Below the pieces are notes generated by a model that saw only the letters and a list, made by a program, of their open reading frames with translations, made no database searches and was not told the origin of the DNA. A DNA stretch of 64,000 bases from Dyadobacter fermentans DSM 18053 (GTDB lineage Bacteria > Bacteroidota > Bacteroidia > Cytophagales > Spirosomataceae), in contig NC_013037.1 in the NCBI RefSeq assembly GCF_000023125.1, forward strand, positions 3,472,001 to 3,536,000, read 5' to 3'. Numbering within the stretch: the stretch's first letter is position 1; the number at the start of each line of letters is the position of its first letter. Both the position numbers and the translations under genes were made by a program. Positions 31,817-39,543 of this stretch are shown here, piece by piece.

Positions 31817-32647
31817 ATGCAAATCAGATTTGAAAGCAGTCGCCGGGAAGTTTCCCAAATGGATACCCAGGCATTACGGGACAATTTCCTGGTCAAAGAT
31901 ATTTTCAGGAATGGCGAAATCCATTTCGTATACAGCCATTACGATCGCGTGATTATTGGCGGGGCCATACCGCTCGCCACCCCGCTGGCCATTCCGGTTT
32001 TCGACGCATTGAAAGCCTCCTATTTCCTCGAAAGACGCGAAATAGGCATTATCAACATCGGCGGCGAGGGCGAGGTGATTGCCGATGGCGAACATTTCGC
32101 GATCAGCAAGCTGGGCTGCGTGTATGTAGGCAAAGGCACCAAAGAAGTGCTGCTTACCAGCAAAAATCCCGCCGAACCTGCCGCATATTACCTGCTGTCC
32201 TCGCCTGCGCACCAGACTTATCCTACGAGGCTGTTCACCAAGGAGGACGCCACGCCGGCCACGGTCGGCAGCATGGAAACCTCCAACCACCGGACCATTT
32301 ACAAATACATCCACATGGACGGCATCCAGAGCTGCCAGCTCGTCATGGGCCTCACGGTACTGCAAACGGGCAGCGTTTGGAACACCATGCCCTCGCACGT
32401 GCACGACCGGCGTATGGAAGCATATTGCTATTTCGATGTGCCTGATAACCAGCGGGTACTGCATTTAATGGGCGAACCATCGGAAACGCGGCATTTGTGG
32501 GTCGGTAACCGCCAGGCGGTGATTTCGCCGCCGTGGTCTATCCACTCGGGCTGCGGCACGTCCAATTACTCGTTCATTTGGGGAATGGCCGGCGAAAACA
32601 AGGATTATACAGACATGGACCCGGTACTGATCGGCGATCTCAGATAA
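31817..32647 (+). CDS. kduI: 5-dehydro-4-deoxy-D-glucuronate isomerase (KduI)
   Basis: KduI isomerises 5-keto-4-deoxyuronate to 2,5-diketo-3-deoxygluconate. The 276-aa double-cupin protein starts IRFESSRREVSQMDTQALRD. The metal ligands are in MPSHVHDRRMEAYCYFDV (HxH and Glu, about 193-210) and PPWSIHSGCGTSNYSFIWG (His near 241), with the family ending GENKDYTDMDPV. Its TAA overlaps the ATG of the next gene, so translation is coupled. Confidence 0.95.
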   Translation: MQIRFESSRREVSQMDTQALRDNFLVKDIFRNGEIHFVYSHYDRVIIGGAIPLATPLAIPVFDALKASYFLERREIGIINIGGEGEVIADGEHFAISKLGCVYVGKGTKEVLLTSKNPAEPAAYYLLSSPAHQTYPTRLFTKEDATPATVGSMETSNHRTIYKYIHMDGIQSCQLVMGLTVLQTGSVWNTMPSHVHDRRMEAYCYFDVPDNQRVLHLMGEPSETRHLWVGNRQAVISPPWSIHSGCGTSNYSFIWGMAGENKDYTDMDPVLIGDLR

Positions 32648-33003
32648 TGGAATCATTGAAAGGAAAAGAATACATCGCGGACAGCGAAATCGCCTGGGAA
32701 GACCTCGGCGGCGGCCTGAAACGGAAGATCATGGCCTACGACGACAACCTGATGATGGTTAAGGTCGCGTTTGAAAAGGGCGGCATCGGCACGCTGCACA
32801 GCCATTTCCATACCCAGATGAGCTACGTGGAGAGCGGCGAGTTCGAAATCACGATCGGGGAACGGAAGCAGGTGCTGCGGCAGGGCGATGTGTATTACAT
32901 TCCGCCTCATGCGGTGCACGGCGCGCTGTGCCTTTCGGCAGGCATGCTGGTGGACATTTTCACTCCTATGCGGGAGGATTTTGTGAGTATTTCAAAGACA
33001 TAA
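32647..33003 (+). CDS. kdgF: Cupin protein, KdgF-like
   Basis: This small 118-aa single-cupin protein has HSHFHTQMSYVESGEFEITIG followed by LRQGDVYYIPPHAVHGAL, providing two His of motif 1 and one of motif 2 for a metal. KdgF linearises the ring of 4,5-unsaturated uronate to its 5-keto form, which KduI then uses. The size, motif and position between kduI and the GH105 gene fit that role well, although other small cupins look similar. The ATG at 32647 shares one base with the kduI stop. Confidence 0.78.
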   Translation: MESLKGKEYIADSEIAWEDLGGGLKRKIMAYDDNLMMVKVAFEKGGIGTLHSHFHTQMSYVESGEFEITIGERKQVLRQGDVYYIPPHAVHGALCLSAGMLVDIFTPMREDFVSISKT

Positions 33004-33013
33004 CCTCTTCCCG

Positions 33014-34951
33014 ATGGCGCTATCTATACCTCTTTTCCGTCAGTTTCCCCTTTGGATCGCCTCTTTGGCAACAACCTGTGCATTCGCGCAGGAACTGCCG
33101 ATATCGCGCCAAATGGCTGATTCGTTCATGGCGACGCACAAAGATTCGATTTTGGTGGGCAAAAACACGGCCACCAAATGGGACTACGAGCAGGGATTAA
33201 TGCTGAAAGCCATCGAAAAAGTGTGGTATAGAACCGGTGAAGGCAAATATTTCGAATACATCCGCAAGGACATCGACCAGTACGTGCGCCCGGACGGCAG
33301 CATCCGCACCTATCGCGCCGACGATTTCAATATCGATAATATTCCGCCCGGACGCGCATTGCTGACCTTGTATCAGCAATCGCTTCCAGATAAGGAAAAA
33401 TACAAAAAAGCCGCCGACCTGCTCTGGAAGCAGCTCGAAACGCAGCCCCGCACGAAAGAAGGCGGTTACTGGCACAAAAAGCGTTATCCCTACCAGATGT
33501 GGCTCGACGGCCTGTTTATGGGCGAGCCGTTCGCGGCGGAATACAGTGCCATTTTCCACCATCCCGACCATTTCGACGACATTGTAAAGCAATTCGCATT
33601 GATCGAAAAATATGCGGTGGATGAAAAGACGGGCCTGGTTTACCATGCGTACGACGAAAGCCGTGAACAGAAATGGGCCGATAAATCGACCGGTCGCTCA
33701 CCGAGCTTCTGGGCACGGGCCATTGGCTGGTATGCCATTGCGCTGGTGGATGTGCTGGATTATCTTCCGGCACAGCATGCGGGAAGAGCGCAGCTGATCG
33801 GCTATTTGCAACGGCTGGCCCCCGTGCTGGCAAAATACCAGGATCCCGCCTCCGGCGCCTGGTACCAGGTGATCGACCAGGGCAACCGGGCCGGAAATTA
33901 CCTCGAAGCATCAGCCTCGTGCATGTTCGTATATGCGCTCGCGAAAGGCGCGCGGCTCGGGTACATTCCTGAGGCATTTGCGGCGAATGCTAAGAAAGGC
34001 TACGAGGGAATCCTTCAAAATTTTGTAGAAAAAGAAGCCAACGGCTCTTTAAGCCTCAATAAAACCGTAAGCGTGGGCGGCCTCGGCGGCACGCCTTACC
34101 GCGACGGCACCTACGAATATTACCTAAGCGAGCCCATTCGTAAGAACGATCTGAAAGGCATCGGCCCATTCATTTTTGCCAGCATTGAAATGGAGATAGC
34201 CGCCGAAAATGCAGCCGGGAAAGGCAAAACGGTGGGTTTGGATTACTATTTCAACCATGAAACCCGCAAAGACCTGACTGGCGCGCCGGAACAATTCCAC
34301 TATACCTGGGAAGACCGGATGCATTCGGGGTTCTGGCTTTGGGGCAATACATTCCGCGAGTTGGGAGCCAAAACCGTTTCGCTTCCGGCAGCACCCACCG
34401 CGGCCGGGTTAAAAGACGTCGATGTGTACATCATCGTCGATCCCGACACGAAAAAAGAAACGCCCGAGCCGCATTTCATCGACGACCAGTCCATTTCCGA
34501 GATCGAAAAATGGGTCAAAGCGGGTGGCGTGCTGGTATTGATGGCTAACGACACGGCCAACTGTGAAATCCCGCATTTCAACAAGCTGGCCGCGAAATTC
34601 GGGATTCAGTTTACGAACAAAAACCGCAATATGGTGCAAGGCACGCAGTTCGAGCAGGGGACGCTGATGATCACCGGCGAAGCCAAAGCCGTTTTTCCCA
34701 ATACACAAAAAATCTATATCAAAGAACTCTCGCCCCTCGCGCTCACACCGCCTGCCAAAGCACTTCTGACCGACCAGGGTGATGTGATTCTGGGTATTTC
34801 AAAATATGGAAAAGGCACGGTGTTCGCCGTCGGCGATCCGTGGCTTTACAATGAATATGTAGACGGTCGCAGGATCGATACCAGCTTCCAGAATTTTGAA
34901 GCCGGTAAAGACCTCGCCGGTTGGTTGTTGAAACAGGTCGTTAAAAAGTAA
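33014..34951 (+). CDS. GH88/GH105 unsaturated glucuronyl/rhamnogalacturonyl hydrolase with C-terminal DUF4350-like domain
   Basis: This exported enzyme has a signal peptide ending CAFAQ. Residues about 30-420 form the alpha/alpha-barrel of YteR/YesR-type hydrolases, with MWLDGLFMGEPFAAEY (Asp near 165), GRSPSFWARAIGWYAIALVD and SVGGLGGTPYRDGTYEYYLSEP (given in parts). It removes the terminal unsaturated uronate from pectic oligosaccharides. Residues about 455-645 form a second domain with VDVYIIVDPDTKKETPEP, GGVLVLMAND and GTVFAVGDPWLYNEY, like the DUF4350/GATase-like domain. The enzyme acts outside the cytoplasm and supplies uronate for the neighbouring genes. Confidence 0.88.
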   Translation: MALSIPLFRQFPLWIASLATTCAFAQELPISRQMADSFMATHKDSILVGKNTATKWDYEQGLMLKAIEKVWYRTGEGKYFEYIRKDIDQYVRPDGSIRTYRADDFNIDNIPPGRALLTLYQQSLPDKEKYKKAADLLWKQLETQPRTKEGGYWHKKRYPYQMWLDGLFMGEPFAAEYSAIFHHPDHFDDIVKQFALIEKYAVDEKTGLVYHAYDESREQKWADKSTGRSPSFWARAIGWYAIALVDVLDYLPAQHAGRAQLIGYLQRLAPVLAKYQDPASGAWYQVIDQGNRAGNYLEASASCMFVYALAKGARLGYIPEAFAANAKKGYEGILQNFVEKEANGSLSLNKTVSVGGLGGTPYRDGTYEYYLSEPIRKNDLKGIGPFIFASIEMEIAAENAAGKGKTVGLDYYFNHETRKDLTGAPEQFHYTWEDRMHSGFWLWGNTFRELGAKTVSLPAAPTAAGLKDVDVYIIVDPDTKKETPEPHFIDDQSISEIEKWVKAGGVLVLMANDTANCEIPHFNKLAAKFGIQFTNKNRNMVQGTQFEQGTLMITGEAKAVFPNTQKIYIKELSPLALTPPAKALLTDQGDVILGISKYGKGTVFAVGDPWLYNEYVDGRRIDTSFQNFEAGKDLAGWLLKQVVKK

Positions 34952-34962
34952 ATCTCAACGCT

Positions 34963-36486
34963 ATGGGCAATCTCTTCCGGGAAAACCTCCGCCAGCTCAG
35001 GAACCAGCCCGCTGTGGTCGTGGCCGATGATTCGGTGTTCCAGCTGCCTGAAAAAGTTTTGCAGTTCGGCACCGGCGCATTCCTCCGCGGCCTGGCCGAT
35101 TATTTCATAGACAAAGCCAACCGGCAAGGCGTTTTCAACGGCCGGATCGTGGTCGTCAAATCGACCGACCAGGGCGATACCAAGGCATTTGAAAGGCAGG
35201 ATAACCTGTACACGATCTGTTCCCGCGGCATTCAGGATGGCGAGGCGAAGGAAGAAAACATCATTTCGTCGGCCATTAGCCGCGTGCTTTCGGCCAAAAC
35301 ACAATGGTCGCTCGTGCTGGACCTCGCTAAAAACCCAGCCGTCGGCATCGTGATCTCGAACACGACCGAAACCGGCATCCAGCTCGTACAGGACGACATT
35401 TACCAATGGCCGCCCGTGTCGTTTCCCGGCAAGCTGCTCGCGTTTTTGTATGCACGTTACGTCGCATTCAACGGCAGCGCGGACAGCGGTGTGGTCATTA
35501 TCCCAACCGAACTCATCGCCGAAAACGGCAAAAAACTCGAATCTATTATCCTCGAACTCGCGCACCGGAACGGGTTGGAAGTTGCGTTTATCGATTGGAT
35601 CGAGCAATGCAACTTCTTCTGCAACTCGCTCGTCGACCGCATCGTGCCCGGCAAACCCGACGAAACACGATTGAAAGAGCTGGAAGAAGAGCTGGGCTAC
35701 CGCGACGAGCTGCTGATTACCACCGAGCATTACCACTTGTGGGCGATCGAAGGCGACGAGCAAATCCGGCAAAAAATCGGCTTTTACGGCATCGACGAGG
35801 GGCTTATCATCGAACCGGACATTGAGCAATACCGCGAACTAAAACTCCGCCTGCTGAACGGCGCGCACACATTAGGCGGCGGCCTGGCCCATTTGTGCGG
35901 TTTCAAAACCGTGGTAGAAGCGATGAGCGATCCGTTTTTTTCCGCTTTTATCACCCATCTGATGGAAAGCGAAATTGCGACGGCCATTCCCTACGACGTC
36001 CGCCCCGCCGTGGCGCTGGCATTCAGCCGCCAGGTAGCCGACCGCTTCCGCAATCCGCACATATTGCATAAGTGGTTCAATATCAATCAGAATTATTCTG
36101 CCAAGATTCTTTCACGGGTTATCCCTACTTACCTGAACTACGAGGCCCGGAACGGCTACCTGCCCGAATACATGACATTTGGCCTGGCCGTATTCATCCA
36201 TTATATGAAAGTGGTAAAGAAAGAAGGCGACAACTATTACGGTCGCCTGGAAGGAGTTCCTTACCTGATCCAGGACCCGAAAGCGCCTTTCTTTTATCAA
36301 AAATGGCAAATGGCATCGCTGCCCGATATGGTGCAGGCTATTCTCAAAGACGCGTCGATCTGGGGGCGCGACCTCAACAAAGTTGAATCTGTCCACAGTT
36401 CCATTGTAAAATATCTTCAATCCATCGCTCAGAACGGCGTTGCGGAAACACTTAAAACGCTTCTTGAAAGAACAGAATATGCTTAA
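34963..36486 (+). CDS. uxaB: Tagaturonate reductase (altronate oxidoreductase), UxaB
   Basis: UxaB reduces D-tagaturonate to D-altronate with NADH in galacturonate catabolism. The 507-aa protein belongs to the mannitol dehydrogenase family. It has VLQFGTGAFLRGLADYFID near residues 32-50 and VISNTTETGIQL. The C-terminal domain has LLNGAHTLGGGLAHLCG, with the conserved Asn and His near 302-306, which distinguishes the uronate branch. It overlaps the transporter ATG by 8 nt. uxaC and uxaA are not in the window, so the pathway is completed elsewhere. Confidence 0.88.
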   Translation: MGNLFRENLRQLRNQPAVVVADDSVFQLPEKVLQFGTGAFLRGLADYFIDKANRQGVFNGRIVVVKSTDQGDTKAFERQDNLYTICSRGIQDGEAKEENIISSAISRVLSAKTQWSLVLDLAKNPAVGIVISNTTETGIQLVQDDIYQWPPVSFPGKLLAFLYARYVAFNGSADSGVVIIPTELIAENGKKLESIILELAHRNGLEVAFIDWIEQCNFFCNSLVDRIVPGKPDETRLKELEEELGYRDELLITTEHYHLWAIEGDEQIRQKIGFYGIDEGLIIEPDIEQYRELKLRLLNGAHTLGGGLAHLCGFKTVVEAMSDPFFSAFITHLMESEIATAIPYDVRPAVALAFSRQVADRFRNPHILHKWFNINQNYSAKILSRVIPTYLNYEARNGYLPEYMTFGLAVFIHYMKVVKKEGDNYYGRLEGVPYLIQDPKAPFFYQKWQMASLPDMVQAILKDASIWGRDLNKVESVHSSIVKYLQSIAQNGVAETLKTLLERTEYA

Positions 36487-37789
36487 TCCTGCACCAGATC
36501 AACTCCGGATGGAGACCCAGAAGACCAGCTACCGCTGGCGCGTTGTAGCCCTGTTATTCTGCGCTACCACCATCAATTACCTCGACCGCCAGGTGCTCGG
36601 CCTGCTCAAACCGACGCTGGAAGCAGATTTCGGCTGGTCGGAGTCGGATTTCAGCCACATTGTAATGGCCTTTCAAACGGCCTACGCGGTGTCGCTGATC
36701 GGTTTCGGAGCTATTATCGATAAAATCGGCACGAAATTGGGCTATGTCATTTCGGTAGTCGTGTGGAGTATTGCCGCCATGCTGCACGCCGTGGCGACAG
36801 GCACATTCAGTTTCGCGCTCATGCGTGCCATCCTCGGACTCGGCGAAGCCGGCAACTTTCCCGTGGCGATTAAGGCGACGGCCGAGTGGTTTCCCAAAAA
36901 AGAACGCGCCCTCGCAACCGGCATATTCAACTCCGGCGCGAACATCGGGGCGGTGGTGGCCCCAATCATGGTCCCTTGGATTTTGGGCGTGTATGGCTGG
37001 CAGGAAGCATTTTTGATCACCGGCGCCATCGGCTTCGTGTGGCTCATTTTCTGGTGGCGCTATTACGAACTTCCCGAAAAGCAAAGCCGCATCAACCAGG
37101 CCGAATACGACTACATTCACAGCGACAACGAGGCCGATACGAGCAAGGAAGCGCCGGTTAAATGGCTGCAACTGTTCAAAATCCGGCAGACCTGGGCATT
37201 TGTTTTCGGTAAAATGCTCACCGACCCTATCTGGTGGTTTTTCCTGTACTGGCTGCCTTCCTACTTCGCAGAGGCATTCAAACTGAACCTTTCGAAACCG
37301 AGCCCCGAACTCGTGATCGTGTACACTGCCACGACCGTTGGCAGCATTGGCGGCGGATATTTGTCGGGTTATTTTATCAAAAAAGGCTGGCCGGTATTCC
37401 GGGCGAGAAAGACTTCCATGCTCATTTTCGCATTCCTCGTCATGCCCATTATGGCTGCGCAATACACGACGAACATCTGGCAGGCGGTGGTGCTTATCAG
37501 CCTTGCCGCAGCTGCGCACCAGGCTTGGAGCGCAAATATTTTCACAACGGCCTCGGATATGTTTCCCAAAAAGGCCGTAAGTTCGGTCGTCGGCATAGGT
37601 GGAATGGCCGGATCAGTAGGAGGCATCCTGTTTCCTCTTTTGGTAGGGATCATTCTGGACAACTACAAAGCTGCCGGGAACATCGGAGGCGGATACAACC
37701 TCATTTTCATCATCTGCGGGTGCGCCTACCTGCTTGCATGGGGAGTAATGCACTTGTTTTCGCCGAAAATGGAGCGGGTGGATATATAG
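36479..37789 (+). CDS. exuT: MFS hexuronate transporter (ExuT-like)
   Basis: This 12-helix major facilitator of 436 aa has the anion:cation symporter family features TTINYLDRQVLGLLKPTLEA and GFGAIIDKIGTKLGY (motif A). It also has ALMRAILGLGEAGNFPVAIK and the ending YNLIFIICGCAYLLAWGVMH. ExuT members import galacturonate or glucuronate with protons. Its ATG overlaps the end of uxaB, and it is the last gene of the uronate operon. An internal ATG at 36509 is an alternative start. Confidence 0.9.
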   Translation: MLNPAPDQLRMETQKTSYRWRVVALLFCATTINYLDRQVLGLLKPTLEADFGWSESDFSHIVMAFQTAYAVSLIGFGAIIDKIGTKLGYVISVVVWSIAAMLHAVATGTFSFALMRAILGLGEAGNFPVAIKATAEWFPKKERALATGIFNSGANIGAVVAPIMVPWILGVYGWQEAFLITGAIGFVWLIFWWRYYELPEKQSRINQAEYDYIHSDNEADTSKEAPVKWLQLFKIRQTWAFVFGKMLTDPIWWFFLYWLPSYFAEAFKLNLSKPSPELVIVYTATTVGSIGGGYLSGYFIKKGWPVFRARKTSMLIFAFLVMPIMAAQYTTNIWQAVVLISLAAAAHQAWSANIFTTASDMFPKKAVSSVVGIGGMAGSVGGILFPLLVGIILDNYKAAGNIGGGYNLIFIICGCAYLLAWGVMHLFSPKMERVDI

Positions 37790-37790
37790 C

Positions 37791-37874
37791 ACTTCGGCTT
37801 TCGGCCGTCGGCTTTCATACCTGACCGTGATGTTCGATACATTAAGCCGATAGCCGATAGCCGACAGCCGAAGT
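37791..37874. repeat. Intergenic 7-bp repeat array forming an inverted repeat
   Basis: On the right, GCCGATA-type units follow one another at a 7-bp period (four copies up to 37873). On the left, three such units are present as the reverse complement (37792-37815). The outer arms ACTTCGGCT (37791-37799) and AGCCGAAGT (37866-37874) are perfect. It begins 1 nt after the exuT stop, so it may also end that transcript. Confidence 0.75.
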
Positions 37875-37896
37875 CAACTAAATTCCTTATCAATCA

Positions 37897-38331
37897 ATGA
37901 AAAAAACATTTTTGCTTCTTGCGTTCCTGCTGATAGGCAATGCATTCGTTTTCGCGCAAAGCGCGGATGAAAAGGCTGTTGCCTCAACCGTCGAAAAACT
38001 CAAAACGGCCATTATCAGCGCCAACGAGGCCGAGCTGAAAAAGCTCACCTCGCCTTCTCTCTCCTACGGCCACTCCAACGGCCTGCTGGAAGATCAGAAG
38101 GAATTTATCCGTGCACTGGTGAGCGAGGAATCTAAATTCACCAAAATCGACCTGAGCGAACAAACGATCTCCATTTCGGGAGATGTTGCGATGGTTCGTC
38201 ACAAGCTGTACGGCGACACCCACAACAAAGGCAAAGATCCTGCTCAGGTAAAACTGGGTGTGTTAATGGTATTCCAGAAAGTGAAAGGAAACTGGGTCCT
38301 GCTCGGCCGCCAGGCATTCAAGCTGGTTTAA
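37897..38331 (+). CDS. Exported NTF2-like (DUF4440) protein
   Basis: This 144-aa protein has a signal peptide ending FVFAQ. The rest is one NTF2-like fold: KAVASTVEKLKTAIISANEAELKKLTSPSLSY, GLLEDQKEFIRALVS and VKGNWVLLGRQAFKLV (parts). Such DUF4440/SnoaL-like domains bind small ligands or act as simple lyases, but no catalytic residues can be assigned. It is a single gene between two hairpins. Confidence 0.8.
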   Translation: MKKTFLLLAFLLIGNAFVFAQSADEKAVASTVEKLKTAIISANEAELKKLTSPSLSYGHSNGLLEDQKEFIRALVSEESKFTKIDLSEQTISISGDVAMVRHKLYGDTHNKGKDPAQVKLGVLMVFQKVKGNWVLLGRQAFKLV

Positions 38332-38350
38332 TAGCCATTACGAGTTCTTG

Positions 38351-38384
38351 AAACGGGTCTGCTAATCACTTGGCAGGCCCGTTT
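38351..38384. terminator. Bidirectional terminator shared by two convergent genes
   Basis: AAACGGGTCTGC (38351-38362) pairs with GCAGGCCCGTTT (38373-38384), with one G-U pair, around a 10-nt loop. T-runs flank the plus-strand side. The stop codon of the minus-strand nuclease gene (38362-38364) lies in the hairpin. Confidence 0.7.
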
Positions 38385-39423
38385 TGGTATTGGTGTATTC
38401 CCGCTGCTCCATCTTGTGCCGCGCGATCTCGACTGCCTTATGCAGTTTCTCCTGCAAAACCTGTTGTGAAGGCAGCGCCGTCAGGTAATCGGCGACGCGA
38501 ATGTTGCTTTTGCCCAGCTGCATTAATTCGATGTGTTCGCTGCTTTTGCCTGAGCACAAAATCAAACCGATCGGGTCATTTTCACCTTGTATCTTTTCGT
38601 ACTTCTCCAAAAACCGAAGGTAAAGCTCCATTTGGCCTTTAAAACCCGCTTCAAATTCACCCATTTTCAAATCGACAACGACAAGGCATTTCAGCCGTCG
38701 GTGATAAAAGAGCAAATCGATGAAATAATCCCGGTGGTCGATAGTAATGCGCTTCTGCCGGGCCATGAATGCGAAATCGGTGCCTATCTCGATGATGAAA
38801 CGCTGCAATTCCACGATAATCGAAGCTTCGAGATCTTTCTCCGAATAGGCGTCCTTCAAGCCGAGGAAATCAAGAAAGTAAGGGTCTTTGAAAACGAGGT
38901 CAGGATTGAGCTTTTGTTCGCTTTTGAGCAGATGCAGGTCATTGATGATCACGTCCTCGGGCTTTTTGCTAATGGCCGTTCGCTCGTAGAGCATGGATTG
39001 AATCCGCTCCCGGAATGTGCGCACGCTCCACTTCTCGTGGATGCACATTTGAATGTAGAATTCGCGTTTGATGGGGTCTTGAAATGGGAGAATTTCCATA
39101 AAATGAGACCAACTCAATTGTCGTATCAGTGACACGACAATTTGTTCCTCAGGAAAAAGCTCTGCAAACTGGATCATTCTCCTCAGACTTTTTTCTGAAA
39201 ATGACTGTCCATACACATCTTCCAATTGTCGCGACAGTGTCGCGACAATTTGCTTTCCGTATTCTGCCCTCTCCTGTTTCAGGATTTCCTGCCGGATTAC
39301 CGTGCCAATTTTCCAGTAGAGCATACTCATTTCTGCATTCACAGAAATGGCAATCTGTTGCTTACTGGCCTGTATAAGGTCTTTTACCGTGTTGAAAAGC
39401 GAGGCGTTTATGATGTTGTCCAT
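38362..39423 (-). CDS. DUF1016 (YhcG-type) PDDEXK nuclease
   Basis: The 353-aa protein has an N-terminal DUF1016 helical domain (VKDLIQASKQQIAISVNAEM, IVATLSRQLEDVYGQSFSEK, FAELFPEEQIVVSLIRQLSWSH, in parts) and a C-terminal PD-(D/E)XK domain. The latter has YFIDLLFYHRRLKCLVVVDLKMGEF (Asp, then the DLK catalytic motif) and GLILCSGKSSEHIELMQ. YhcG-type proteins are predicted nucleases, often near mobile or defence genes, and their natural role is not settled. No partner gene is adjacent here. ATG at 39423 fits the family start; the upstream ATG at 39444 adds seven residues. Confidence 0.9.
   Translation of the reverse strand: MDNIINASLFNTVKDLIQASKQQIAISVNAEMSMLYWKIGTVIRQEILKQERAEYGKQIVATLSRQLEDVYGQSFSEKSLRRMIQFAELFPEEQIVVSLIRQLSWSHFMEILPFQDPIKREFYIQMCIHEKWSVRTFRERIQSMLYERTAISKKPEDVIINDLHLLKSEQKLNPDLVFKDPYFLDFLGLKDAYSEKDLEASIIVELQRFIIEIGTDFAFMARQKRITIDHRDYFIDLLFYHRRLKCLVVVDLKMGEFEAGFKGQMELYLRFLEKYEKIQGENDPIGLILCSGKSSEHIELMQLGKSNIRVADYLTALPSQQVLQEKLHKAVEIARHKMEQREYTNTKTGLPSD
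39224..39250. repeat. Perfect palindrome inside the nuclease gene
   Basis: The 10-bp palindrome TGTCGCGACA occurs twice with one G between, extended by flanking bases into an inverted repeat with 13-nt arms around a 1-nt centre. It codes for part of VATLSRQL. Whether it acts as a protein-binding site is unknown. Confidence 0.6.
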
Positions 39424-39543
39424 AGTGAATGTGGTTACGTTCACCTGTTTAGACGTCCGCTTTTCACTTTGGTAACGCGCTTCTACAAAAAGATTTTGGC
39501 TAAATTATCTCGCTGTCAATGCGCCGGGAACGAAAAGTAGCCG

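Noticed and set aside
36554..37519. Long open frame on the minus strand opposite exuT (321 codons)
   Set aside because: The sequence is His- and Glu-rich without hydrophobic pattern or motifs, and the opposite strand encodes a clear 12-helix transporter.
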